Positions 39,284-47,434 of a DNA stretch of 64,000 bases are shown piece by piece. Each line of letters opens with the position of its first letter. Within the stretch, counting starts at the first letter, position 1. The notes beneath the pieces were generated by a model. The model did not search any database. It was not told the DNA's origin and was given only the letters and a program-made list of their open reading frames with translations. The stretch is from Streptomyces curacoi (GTDB taxonomy: Bacteria > Actinomycetota > Actinomycetes > Streptomycetales > Streptomycetaceae), in the NCBI RefSeq assembly GCF_001513975.1, contig NZ_KQ947987.1:593404-657403 (forward strand), read 5' to 3'. The translations under genes and the position numbers were made by a program.

Positions 39284-40324
39284 TCAGCCGAACTGCTGCT
39301 CAAGATCCTTGAGCTTGCGCTCCAGGGAGTCGAGTCGCGGCAGCGCCATTGTGTCGTCCTCCGCGGTGAGGTCGACGGTCACCGGATCAGAACCGGTGCG
39401 TACGGGCTGCAGTGAGGGACGCGACCGCACGGGCAGTTGTTCCGGCGTGGATATGGCAGGCTCCGCGGTGACCCGGTCGGCCCGTTCCAGGGTCGCCTGC
39501 GGCTCGGCGTGCCGGCCGGCGCCGCGGCCGACGAAGCCGCGGTGGCCCCGGCTGATGGCCTTCAGCTGGGCGCGCTCCATGCGCTGCTGCTCGCGGCGGC
39601 GCAGGCGCGCCTCTTCCTTCTGCCGCTTGTCCTCGCGGACCTCGTCGACCGCCTCGTCCAGGCTGCGCACGCCTTCCAGGAGCATCAGCGACCAGGCCTT
39701 GTAGGTCTCGCGCGGCGCCCGCAGCCAGCGGACGATCCGGATCTGCGGGAGCGGCCTCGGCACCAGACCCTGCTCGCGCAGTGCGGCCCGGCGGGTCTGC
39801 TTCAGCGCCCGGTCGAACAGCACCGCCGCGGACAGGGACATGCCGGCGAAGAAGTGCGGGGCGCCGTCGTGGCCGACGCCCCTGGGTGCGTGCACCCAGT
39901 TGAACCAGGCCGCCGCGAACGCGAACGTCCACACGAGTATCCGGGAGCCGAGTGCCGCGTCACCGTGGCTGGCCTCGCGCACGGCGAGCACGGAGCAGAA
40001 CATCGCCGCGCCGTCGAGGCCGAACGGCACGAGGTACTGCCAGCCGTTGGAGAGGCCGAGGTTCTGTTCACCGAAGCCGACCAGGCCATGGAAGGAGAGG
40101 GCCGCGGCCACCGCCGCACAGCAGAACAGCAGGACGTAGGAGACGGTGCCGTAGATGGCCTCCTTGCGCCTGCGGCGCTCCTCGCTGCGCTCCCACGAGT
40201 CGTCCGCGCTCGTGTCCTTCCCCGAGGCCTTCCCGCGCCGAAGCACCGCTATCGCCGCCAGCAGGCCCAGGAGCAGGACGGCGCCCGGAAGCAGCCAGTT
40301 CAGCGATATGTCGGTCAATCTCAT
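39284..40324 (-). CDS. DUF2637 (Spd-like) membrane protein
   Basis: 346 residues from ATG 40324 (AAGGGA upstream; an in-frame start at 40366 is less likely). One N-terminal helix (NWLLPGAVLLLGLLAAIAVL), a charged loop, then four helices (about 65-185) with FGLDGAAMFCSVLAVREASH characteristic of DUF2637, and a long basic/coiled cytosolic tail (VREDKRQKEEARLRRREQQR) ending in a predicted coiled coil. DUF2637 proteins are related to plasmid-spread proteins of Streptomyces; this chromosomal copy has no plasmid genes around it. Function unknown. Confidence 0.85.
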   Translation of the reverse strand: MRLTDISLNWLLPGAVLLLGLLAAIAVLRRGKASGKDTSADDSWERSEERRRRKEAIYGTVSYVLLFCCAAVAAALSFHGLVGFGEQNLGLSNGWQYLVPFGLDGAAMFCSVLAVREASHGDAALGSRILVWTFAFAAAWFNWVHAPRGVGHDGAPHFFAGMSLSAAVLFDRALKQTRRAALREQGLVPRPLPQIRIVRWLRAPRETYKAWSLMLLEGVRSLDEAVDEVREDKRQKEEARLRRREQQRMERAQLKAISRGHRGFVGRGAGRHAEPQATLERADRVTAEPAISTPEQLPVRSRPSLQPVRTGSDPVTVDLTAEDDTMALPRLDSLERKLKDLEQQFG

Positions 40325-40676
40325 CTGGGGGTCCCTTGCATTGGGATAGGGCGTAACGCCCGCCATAGTGGCCCAATCCCGCTGGCCCTCAGGGGGTTTC
40401 GGGGCAAGAGGCCGCCAAGGAAGTGCAAGGGAATGCCCAGGGCGGCGTTCTGCTCGAACTGCCGCGCGAGGGGCGGGAGTTGAGTTCGAATAAGACTACC
40501 GGTACGGGTGGTTCCACGAAAAGTTCCGGCACCTGGTGAGGGATTTGTGAAACGCCTGTAACCGTAACGGGTGTCCCGCTAGCGGGTGATCTTACGACAC
40601 GGGGTGCTGCGCACCCGCCTGAGGGGGCCTCAACTCGCGGTGTGCAAAGGGAGTTCGACTGTGACGAGGGGCGTGT
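40325..40676. other. Intergenic region with palindromes
   Basis: 352 bases between the DUF2637 start and the FhuF-like gene end, containing the DUF2637 promoter. Perfect palindrome CCCGCTAGCGGG at 40575-40586 and a terminator hairpin at 40602-40616. No gene seen. Confidence 0.5.
40602..40616 (-). terminator. Hairpin after the FhuF-like gene
   Basis: GGGTGC-TGC-GCACCC, perfect 6-base arms, about 60 bases past the FhuF-like stop on the minus strand. Confidence 0.5.
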
Positions 40677-41528
40677 TCAGCTCGCCGTGGCCAGGAGTTT
40701 GGTGACCCGGTCCGCGTCGCAGGTGCGCGGGCAGGTGGCGCAGGTGTCCTCGGGGCGCAGTGTGTAGAGCATGCAGCAGCTCGCCCGGTCCCGGGTGGGC
40801 AGCGACTCGCCGCTCGGGCCGGTGAGTTCGCGGAAGGCGGCCGAGCCGACGTACGGCTTCGTCGCGCCCGGCAGCAGCAGCTCCAGCTCGCGCCGCGCCC
40901 GGTCCTGCTCGCCGTCGCCGAACAGGTGGGCGACGTACCACAGGCCCTCCACGACCTCGTCGGTCGCCATGCCCCACAGGGCGCGCCCGCGCCGCCGCAT
41001 ACGGGGCCCGAAGCCGGCGAGTACGGGTTCGAGGTGCTCGGCGACCGCGGCCCGCACTTCGGCGCGCAGCGCCTCCTCGTCGGGTACGACCCTGGCGCCG
41101 GGCAGCAGGGCCGCCGGGTCGCCGGGCAGGCAGGCGAAGGTGGTGGGACGGGCGGCCAGGCGGCCCAGGGGGAGGCCGGGGGCGGTGCGGTCGTACGAGA
41201 CATGCGTCACGGGGTAGCGGGGGACGCGGCGGAGCAGGAACCAGGGCGCGGTGATCAGCAGGCAGGCCGACCAGGCGTACCGGTGCAGGCCGAAGCTCGC
41301 GACGACGTCCGGGCGGGCCGACTGCCCGTAGTCCCGCAGTATCTGTGCGTCGTCCCAGGCCAGGAACGTGTCGAGGCCGCTGCCGCCCTCCGCGAGCGAG
41401 GCGGCGGTGTGCCAGCCGTGGGTGTGGGGGAGCTCCTCGTCGGCGGTCGGCTGGGTGATGTCCAGCCCCGGCAGGGCCTCGGTGAGACGGGTGTACGCGT
41501 CCGTGAGGGCCGAGGGGGGCACGGGCAT
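40677..41528 (-). CDS. FhuF-like [2Fe-2S] ferric reductase
   Basis: 283 residues from ATG 41528. The C-terminus carries the FhuF-type cluster motif C-C-x10-C-x2-C (CCMLYTLRPEDTCATCPRTC), which binds [2Fe-2S] and reduces iron in imported ferric siderophores in the cytoplasm. A TTG start at 41555 is possible but would sit on the edge of an iron-box palindrome (41555-41573), which supports 41528. Expected to be repressed by an IdeR/DmdR-type regulator when iron is plentiful. Confidence 0.88.
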   Translation of the reverse strand: MPVPPSALTDAYTRLTEALPGLDITQPTADEELPHTHGWHTAASLAEGGSGLDTFLAWDDAQILRDYGQSARPDVVASFGLHRYAWSACLLITAPWFLLRRVPRYPVTHVSYDRTAPGLPLGRLAARPTTFACLPGDPAALLPGARVVPDEEALRAEVRAAVAEHLEPVLAGFGPRMRRRGRALWGMATDEVVEGLWYVAHLFGDGEQDRARRELELLLPGATKPYVGSAAFRELTGPSGESLPTRDRASCCMLYTLRPEDTCATCPRTCDADRVTKLLATAS

Positions 41529-41554
41529 ACTGGACCGCCGATCCGGGAGGCTCA

Positions 41555-41573
41555 AAAGGTAAGGCTTACCTTA
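41555..41573. promoter_or_regulatory. Iron box (DmdR/IdeR operator)
   Basis: AAAGGTAAGGCTTACCTTA contains a 17-base perfect palindrome (AAGGTAAG-G-CTTACCTT). It matches 14 of 19 bases of the actinobacterial iron box TTAGGTTAGGCTAACCTAA as I know it. It lies directly upstream of the FhuF-like gene and 110 bases before the divergent GntR gene. Confidence 0.8.
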
Positions 41574-41590
41574 CCCAAGATCGCTGCAAT

Positions 41591-41618
41591 TTGAACTGTC
41601 GAGTTCTGCGCCTAAGGT
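41591..41618 (+). promoter_or_regulatory. Promoter of the GntR gene
   Basis: TTGAAC (41591-41596), 16-base spacer, TAAGGT (41613-41618). GAACT-GTCG-AGTTC (41593-41606) is a small palindrome overlapping the -35, and CGGGT-N8-ACCCG lies in the leader; either may bind the regulator itself. Confidence 0.5.
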
Positions 41619-41683
41619 GCTTGACGGGTGAGTAACAACCCGCCGTAATGGCCCCAAGTACCGACACGTCCGGAGGAGGACCC

Positions 41684-42529
41684 GTGAAGCAGGGCGCGCA
41701 GGGCTCCGCGAGGACGGGGATTCCGCAGGTCGCGGAGGGCGCTGTCGGTGCGCCGCGGGTGCCGCGGGTGCCGCCGCAGGGGCGGGCCGTGGAGGTGGAC
41801 CTGGCCCGGGGCGCGATCGTGGATCCGGCCCCGGGGGCCTCGGCTCCGACGGCCCGTGGTGAGCACACCCACAATGAGCAGCCCATCCTGCGGCCGCGGC
41901 CGGTCGTCCAGCGGGCCTCGGTGCGCGGTCAGATCCTCGACGCGCTGCGCACCGCGCTCGTCACCGGTGAGCTGACGCCCGGCGTGGTCTACTCCGCCCC
42001 CGCGCTCGGCGAACGCTTCGGCGTCTCCGCGACGCCGGTCCGCGAGGCCATGCAGCAGCTCGCGCTGGAGGGCGCCGTGGAGGTCGTCCCCAACCGAGGG
42101 TTCCGGGTGGTCGAACGCGGTGCCCGGGAGCTGGCGGAGCTGGCCGAGGTGCGTGCGCTGGTCGAGGTTCCGGTGATGCTCCGCCTCGCTCGTACGGTCC
42201 CCGCCGAACGCTGGGCGGAACTGCGTCCGTTGGCCGAGGGGACGGTCCGCGCGGCGTCGACCGGCTGCCGGGCGACGTACGCGGAATCGGACCGCGCCTT
42301 TCACCGTGCCGTGCTGTCCCTCTGCGGCAACGAGCAACTCGTGCAGATCGCCGACGACCTCCACCGCCGCGCCCAGTGGCCCTTGGTGAGCCCCACCCGC
42401 CAGCCCGGCCGAAACCACGCCGACCTCATCGCCCACGCCGCGGAACACATGGCACTGCTGGACGCGCTGATCGCCGGGGAGCTGGATGTGGTGCGGTCGC
42501 TGGTGGGGGAGCACTTCGCGGCGCGCTGA
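41684..42529 (+). CDS. GntR/FadR-family transcriptional regulator
   Basis: 281 residues from GTG 41684, chosen for GGAGGAGG at 41672-41679; an ATG at 41648 has no ribosome site. After a ~60-residue disordered tail comes the GntR winged helix (ALGERFGVSATPVREAMQQLALEGAV) and an FCD ligand domain (SDRAFHRAVLSLCGNEQL, HADLIAHAAEHMALLDAL with the metal-binding His residues). Such proteins respond to small acids. Targets unknown; divergent from the FhuF-like gene. Confidence 0.92.
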   Translation: MKQGAQGSARTGIPQVAEGAVGAPRVPRVPPQGRAVEVDLARGAIVDPAPGASAPTARGEHTHNEQPILRPRPVVQRASVRGQILDALRTALVTGELTPGVVYSAPALGERFGVSATPVREAMQQLALEGAVEVVPNRGFRVVERGARELAELAEVRALVEVPVMLRLARTVPAERWAELRPLAEGTVRAASTGCRATYAESDRAFHRAVLSLCGNEQLVQIADDLHRRAQWPLVSPTRQPGRNHADLIAHAAEHMALLDALIAGELDVVRSLVGEHFAAR

Positions 42530-42961
42530 GCGTGCGGCTGCGGGTGGCCGATGCCTGCGGCGGCCTGTGGGGGTGGGGTGGGGGTTCGCGTAGCGCCTGC
42601 GGTGTGGTTGTGGGTCGGGGCCGCGCCGGGGGGTGTCCGTCCTCGGACCGGCGGCTGGGGTGGGCCAGGAGGTGCCGCGTGTTGACGCCGGCCACTGCGG
42701 GCGGACACCCCCCGACACGTCCCCTTCCCGCCGTGGGCGACTGCGGGTCCGTGGGGGTACGCCGCCTCCTCCGGAGCGGCAGGCACTTCCCAGCGCCGGT
42801 CGTGTATTTCAGCCTGTCCGGCGTTTGAGGACGAGGCCCCTTCAGGGCCGAAGCGGGGGTCCAGGGGGCGGCAGCCCCCTGGCGGGGTCGAAGGGGCGGA
42901 GCCCCTGGGATGGGACGGGTAGGGGCGGCGGGGGCGAGGAAGCTCGGGGCGGCCCCCGGCG
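42530..42961. other. Convergent intergenic region with Streptomyces repeat hairpins
   Basis: 432 bases without a supported gene. From about 42811 it carries a composite I recognise from many Streptomyces intergenic regions: TTTCAGCCTGTCCGGCGTTT then GAGGACGAGG, followed by two hairpins, CCAGGGGGC-GGCA-GCCCCCTGG (42861-42882) and AGGGGC-GGA-GCCCCT (42892-42906). They probably terminate transcription from both sides. Confidence 0.65.
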
Positions 42962-43735
42962 TCACGCCGTGGCCGCTCCCGCCGCCGGAGGCGCCGCGGC
43001 CAGCTGGCGCGCCAGCCACGTCGGTACGCCGCCCAGCAGCCGGAACAGCCGCCGGGCCTCCTCGCGCAGACGTGACGCCTCCGGCTCGGTCTCCGTATCG
43101 GCCAGGGACGCCAGCGCGGGAGCCGTACCCACCAGGTAACCCAACTCCTCACGGATCCGCAGGGATTCGGCGAAGCCATGGCGGGCCTCCGCCAACTCGC
43201 CGTCCCGCAGGGCCAGTCCGGCCAGGTGGCGCCAGGTGAACGAGAGCAGCAGAGGATCCGCGGCAGCGGTCGCGCCCGCGTGGGCGCGGCGGTATGCCGC
43301 ACGTGCCGCCTGGGGCGAGCGCGCCAGGTTCTCCGCCAGCAGGCCTCGGCGGAAGTCCAGCAGGGCGCGGGCCGGTGCCCCCGGCGGGATCAGCGCCGCG
43401 GCCCGGCCCAGCGCCGCCCGCGCCTCGTCGGCCCGGTCGCGCACTGAGTGCAGGGTCGCCGCGTAGGCAAGTTGCCCGCGTTCACAAGCGGCCGCTCCCC
43501 GCTCGTCGTCGCTGTGGGCGAGTGCCTCGGCCGTGCGCAGCGCGTCCTCGGCCTCCTCCCAGCCCTGCTCGGTGTAGAGACAGCGCTCCACCAGCAGCGC
43601 GGCCCGCTGGAGCGCCGCCTGAGCGGTGACCGGCTGCAGCAGGGCCGCCGCGTCCGACCAGCAGGCGCGTGAGCGCAGCCGCCATACCGCGGTCTGGAGT
43701 GGATCGTCGCCGGCGGTCGTTCCGTTACCAGACAT
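42962..43735 (-). CDS. TPR-like helical protein of unknown function
   Basis: 257 residues, almost all alpha-helix with alternating Ala/Leu/Arg pattern and TPR-like pairs (EEAEDALRTAEALA, ARHGFAESLRIREELGYLVG). ATG 43735 is used; a GTG at 43750 follows GGGGAGGG and may be the real start. No enzyme motif. Probably a scaffold or part of a larger regulatory family; its neighbours (GntR and PucR regulators) give no clear clue. Confidence 0.75.
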   Translation of the reverse strand: MSGNGTTAGDDPLQTAVWRLRSRACWSDAAALLQPVTAQAALQRAALLVERCLYTEQGWEEAEDALRTAEALAHSDDERGAAACERGQLAYAATLHSVRDRADEARAALGRAAALIPPGAPARALLDFRRGLLAENLARSPQAARAAYRRAHAGATAAADPLLLSFTWRHLAGLALRDGELAEARHGFAESLRIREELGYLVGTAPALASLADTETEPEASRLREEARRLFRLLGGVPTWLARQLAAAPPAAGAATA

Positions 43736-43903
43736 GGCGGTATACGCCACCTCGCCCTCCCCGAGCACGCCATCGAGCTGTTGAGTGGTGGCGGCATCTC
43801 AGCACGAATCGACGGGCCCGGCCAAGAGGGTGGGTGAAGGATTTCACAAAGTCGTGGGACAGCGGCGGCACTTGGTGCCATCGGGCCGGGGGTGTGGTCG
43901 GGG

Positions 43904-45577
43904 TCAACTCATCCGCAATGCCAAGAAGAAATCCAGCTTGTCCTCCAGGCGGGAGAGGTCCCGGCTCGTCAACTGCTCGATCCTGCCCACTCGGTAGCGC
44001 AGCGTGTTGACGTGCAGGTGGAGGCGGGTCGCGCAGCGGGTCCAGGAGCCGTCGCAGTCCAGGAAGGCTTCCAGGGTGGGGATGAGCTCGGCGCGGTGGC
44101 GGCGGTCGTAGTCCCGCAGGGGGTCGAGCAGGCGTGCCGTGAAGGCTCGGCGGACGTCGTCGGGGACGAAGGGCAGGAGCAGGACGTGCGAGGCCAGTTC
44201 CTGGTGGCCGGCCGCGCAGACCCTGCCGGGGCGGGCCGCCGCCACCCGGCGGGCGTGCCGGGCCTCCTCCAGGGCGCCGCGCAGACCCTCCGCCGAGTGC
44301 ACGGCCGCGCTCACGCCGAGCGTGACCCGGCCGTCGCCGTCCAGGCCCGCGGCGAGCGGGTGGCGCACCGACTCCAGGAGCGCGTCGGCGTGGATCCCGG
44401 CCTCCGAGCCGTCGTGCTCCGAGGAGACCGCCGGGAGGGGGACCAGGGCGATCGCCTCGTCGCCCGTGTGGGCCACGGCGATGCGGTCGGAGGGCTCGGG
44501 GCCGGTCGCCAGCGGGTCGACCAGGATCTCCTCCAGGAGGGACTGGGCGATCGGGCCCGCCTCGATGCCGCCGTCCTCCCACTCGACGCGGGCGACGACG
44601 ACCTGCCAGTGCGGGGCGGCCCCCAGGCCGGGGAGGAGGACCGGAGCCGCGACCCTGAGGCGCGCGGCGATCTCGGCGGGCGCCGCGCCCGTCTGGACCA
44701 GTTCGAGGACCTCCTGCGCGAGACGGCGGCGGACCGTGCGCGCCGCGTCCCGGCGGTCCCGTTCCACCGCAATCAGCTGGGTGACGCCCTGGAGCAGGTC
44801 CAGCCGCTCCTCGGGCCAGTCGCTCGCGTCCGCGTCCACGGCCAGCAGCCAGTCCGACAGCACCGTCTCGCGCACGTCCCGCGCGGCCTGCGGGGAGCGG
44901 CCGCTGCTGCGGATCGGGAAGAGCGAGTACGGGGTGGTGTCGAGGGTCATGCGGTGGGGGGCGCGGCGGCCCGTGCGGGTGGCCGCCAGGTGCTCCGCCG
45001 CCAGCTTGCCGCACACGTCGGCGGGCAGGGCCGGGCCGGCGACCTTCGGGCCCGCGATGAGCCGTCCGGTCGGCGACAGCACCCACGCCCGCAGGTCCAG
45101 GTCCGAGCCGAGGAGATCGAGGACCACGTCCGGGCCGCCGCCCGCCGGGCCCGAGGTCATCATCCGGCGGTGCCGGTCGACCACGGCCGCGAGGTCCCCG
45201 GCCCGCTCGCCCGACACCTGCCGTACGACATGCTCGGTGATCGTCGCGAACGCCACCGACTCGTGCACCGCGAAGAGCGGGAGGCGGTGGCGGGCGCAGG
45301 CCAGGACGAGGTCGTCGGGTACGTCCCCCAGCTCGGCCTCGCCGGCCGCCAGCGCGGCCACCCCGGCCTGCACCAGGATCCGTACGAACGGCTCGGAGTC
45401 CGCGGCGTCGCGGCGCCAGGCGAGCCCCGTGAGCACCAGCTCACCGCCCGAGAGATAGCGGCTGGGGTCCCTGAGGTCGGTGGTCATCACACCCCGCACG
45501 GTGCGGTCCAGCTCGTCCTCGCCGCCGAGCAGCCTGAGGCCCAGCGCATCGGTTTCCAGCAGTGCGCGCAGCCGCAT
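43904..45577 (-). CDS. pucR: PucR-family regulator of purine catabolism
   Basis: 557 residues. N-terminal PucR domain (RDPSRYLSGGELVLTGLAW, about 10-125), a central GGDEF-like/CdaR region, and a C-terminal PucR-type helix-turn-helix (CATRLHLHVNTLRYRVGRI near 525). It is divergent from the xanthine dehydrogenase genes across 377 bases, so purine catabolism is its natural target; related PucR proteins respond to purine breakdown intermediates. Two similar short direct repeats lie in the shared region. Confidence 0.9.
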   Translation of the reverse strand: MRLRALLETDALGLRLLGGEDELDRTVRGVMTTDLRDPSRYLSGGELVLTGLAWRRDAADSEPFVRILVQAGVAALAAGEAELGDVPDDLVLACARHRLPLFAVHESVAFATITEHVVRQVSGERAGDLAAVVDRHRRMMTSGPAGGGPDVVLDLLGSDLDLRAWVLSPTGRLIAGPKVAGPALPADVCGKLAAEHLAATRTGRRAPHRMTLDTTPYSLFPIRSSGRSPQAARDVRETVLSDWLLAVDADASDWPEERLDLLQGVTQLIAVERDRRDAARTVRRRLAQEVLELVQTGAAPAEIAARLRVAAPVLLPGLGAAPHWQVVVARVEWEDGGIEAGPIAQSLLEEILVDPLATGPEPSDRIAVAHTGDEAIALVPLPAVSSEHDGSEAGIHADALLESVRHPLAAGLDGDGRVTLGVSAAVHSAEGLRGALEEARHARRVAAARPGRVCAAGHQELASHVLLLPFVPDDVRRAFTARLLDPLRDYDRRHRAELIPTLEAFLDCDGSWTRCATRLHLHVNTLRYRVGRIEQLTSRDLSRLEDKLDFFLALRMS

Positions 45578-45601
45578 TCTCGTCGCCGCCGTTCTTTGTC
45601 T

Positions 45602-45616
45602 CGAAATCTACGATGA
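45602..45616. promoter_or_regulatory. Candidate PucR site 1
   Basis: CGAAATCTACGATGA, 25 bases upstream of the pucR start. It closely resembles the second site at 45772-45787 (CGAATCTAC shared, then GATGA). Position suggests autoregulation. Confidence 0.35.
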
Positions 45617-45771
45617 ATCTTGAGGGTCTTGTGGGGGAGGGCCCGGTCGGCGGGCCGAGGAGCGGTGCCGGGGGCGCTGCTCGCCGTCTTTCGGACGGTG
45701 TCCCAGGTCACAGGGCCGTGCCTGGTGTTTCCGGAGAAAGACGCGGAGGTTACTGGTGACCTCCGTTCATA

Positions 45772-45787
45772 CGAATCTACAAGATGA
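45772..45787. promoter_or_regulatory. Candidate PucR site 2
   Basis: CGAATCTACAAGATGA, 167 bases upstream of the xanthine dehydrogenase operon start. The two sites are direct, not inverted, repeats. The rest of the 377-base pucR/xdh intergenic region (45578-45954) holds no gene I can support. Confidence 0.35.
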
Positions 45788-45954
45788 CCTCACTGGCCAG
45801 CCAACTCCTTCATGGTTTCCGTGACTGACCCCGGTGGAGCAGGGCGCTGTGTACTGGCTCCAATCCACGTGAACAGCACATGAACGAGCCGGGCCCGCCG
45901 CACCAGATCTGGCTCAAACCGTACGACCCATTGAGACGAAGAAGAGAGCCGGTC

Positions 45955-46848
45955 ATGGACTTCCTTCGCCCCGCCAGCTGGGAGGAGGCGCTCGCCGCGA
46001 AGGCCGCGCATCCCACCGCTGTGCCGATTGCGGGTGGCACCGATGTGATGGTCGAGATCAACTTCGACCACCGTCGGCCCGAGTACCTCCTCGACCTGAA
46101 CCGCATCGGCGACCTCTACGAGTGGGAGGTCGGCGAGGACAGCGTGCGGCTCGGCGCCTCCGTCCCGTACACCCGGATCATGGAGAACCTGCGCGCCGAG
46201 CTGCCGGGCCTCGCCCTCGCCTCGCACACGGTCGCCTCCCCGCAGATCCGCAACCGCGGCGGCGTCGGCGGCAACCTCGGCACGGCCTCCCCGGCCGGCG
46301 ACGCACACCCCGCCCTGCTGGCGTCCGGCGCCGAGGTCGAGGTCGAGTCGGCCGAGCGCGGCACCCGCCTCATCCCGATCGACGAGTTCTACAAGGGCGT
46401 GAAGCGCAACGCGCTGCAGCCCGACGAGCTGATCCGGGCCGTGCACGTCAAGAAGGCCGACGGACCGCAGCAGTTCTCCAAGGTCGGTACGCGCAACGCC
46501 ATGGTCATCGCCGTGTGCGCCTTCGGGCTCGCGCTGCACCCCGAGACGCGGACCGTCCGTACGGGGATCGGCTCGGCCGCCCCGACGCCCGTCCGGGCCA
46601 AGGCCGCCGAGGAGTTCCTGAACGCCGCTCTGGAGGAAGGCGGCTTCTGGGACAACGGAAAGATCATCACCCCGTCGGTCGCCAAGCAGTTCGCGGACCT
46701 GTGCTCCGCCGCCTGCAACCCGATCGACGACGTCCGGGGAACGGCCAGCTACCGCCGCCACGCGGTCGGCGTCATGGCCCGCCGCACGCTGACCTGGACC
46801 TGGGAGTCCTACCGCGGCGCCCGCCGCACCACCGAGGGAGCTGCGTAA
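45955..46848 (+). CDS. Xanthine dehydrogenase, FAD subunit
   Basis: 297 residues, ATG 45955 with GAAGAGAG upstream. The FAD-binding fold of the CO dehydrogenase/xanthine dehydrogenase medium subunit is clear: PIAGGTDVMVEIN near 30, RNRGGVGGNLGTASPAGD near 100-115, and a CO dehydrogenase flavoprotein C-terminal domain. It passes electrons from the iron-sulfur subunit to NAD+ or oxygen. Overlaps the next gene by one base (TAATG). Confidence 0.95.
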   Translation: MDFLRPASWEEALAAKAAHPTAVPIAGGTDVMVEINFDHRRPEYLLDLNRIGDLYEWEVGEDSVRLGASVPYTRIMENLRAELPGLALASHTVASPQIRNRGGVGGNLGTASPAGDAHPALLASGAEVEVESAERGTRLIPIDEFYKGVKRNALQPDELIRAVHVKKADGPQQFSKVGTRNAMVIAVCAFGLALHPETRTVRTGIGSAAPTPVRAKAAEEFLNAALEEGGFWDNGKIITPSVAKQFADLCSAACNPIDDVRGTASYRRHAVGVMARRTLTWTWESYRGARRTTEGAA

Positions 46849-47432
46849 TGCGCGTCAACTTCACTGTCAACGGACGTCCGCAGGAAGCCGACGACGTCTG
46901 GGAGGGCGAGTCCCTTCTGTATGTGCTGAGGGAACGCCTCGGTCTGCCGGGCTCGAAGAACGCCTGTGAGCAGGGCGAGTGCGGGTCCTGCACGGTCAGA
47001 CTCGACGGCGTGCCCGTGTGCTCGTGTCTCGTCGCCGCCGGGCAGGTCGAGGGCCGCGAGGTCGTCACCGTCGAGGGGCTCGCGGATTACGCCAAGCAGC
47101 GCGCCGAGCACGGTGGTTGCGCCTCCGGCGCCTGCGGTACGTCGCTCCAGGACGCGCAGCAGTGGGCAGCGAAGGGGCAGGACTCCCAGACCGGTGAGGG
47201 CACCGAGCTCTCCCCGATCCAGCAGGCGTTCATCGACGCCGGCGCCGTCCAGTGCGGCTTCTGCACGCCGGGTCTGCTGGTCGCGGCCGACGAGATGCTG
47301 GAGCGCAACCCCAACCCGACCGACGCGGACATCCGCGAGGCTCTGTCGGGCAACCTGTGCCGCTGCACCGGTTACGAGAAGATCATGGACGCGGTCCGCC
47401 TCGCGGCCGCCCGCCAGTCCGAGGGGGTCTGA
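46848..47432 (+). CDS. Xanthine dehydrogenase, [2Fe-2S] subunit
   Basis: 194 residues. Plant-ferredoxin-type cluster: C40, C45, C48, C60 (CEQGECGSC, CSC). Helical [2Fe-2S] domain: C136, C139 (CGFCTPG) and CRC near 171-173. Typical subunits have about 160 residues; here an insertion of roughly 35 residues (about 84-120) separates the two domains and adds C91 and C96 (GGCASGACG). It carries electrons from the molybdenum centre to FAD. Translationally coupled to the FAD subunit. Confidence 0.95.
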   Translation: MRVNFTVNGRPQEADDVWEGESLLYVLRERLGLPGSKNACEQGECGSCTVRLDGVPVCSCLVAAGQVEGREVVTVEGLADYAKQRAEHGGCASGACGTSLQDAQQWAAKGQDSQTGEGTELSPIQQAFIDAGAVQCGFCTPGLLVAADEMLERNPNPTDADIREALSGNLCRCTGYEKIMDAVRLAAARQSEGV

Positions 47433-47434
47433 GC

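Noticed and set aside
39284..40324. DUF2637 protein as a sign of an integrated conjugative plasmid
   Set aside because: No integrase, Rep, TraB or KorSA-like genes around it and no att duplication seen; DUF2637 genes are also ordinary chromosomal genes.
40575..40586. CCCGCTAGCGGG palindrome as an attachment site or operator
   Set aside because: Single copy, no integrase, tRNA or second site near; too short to claim.
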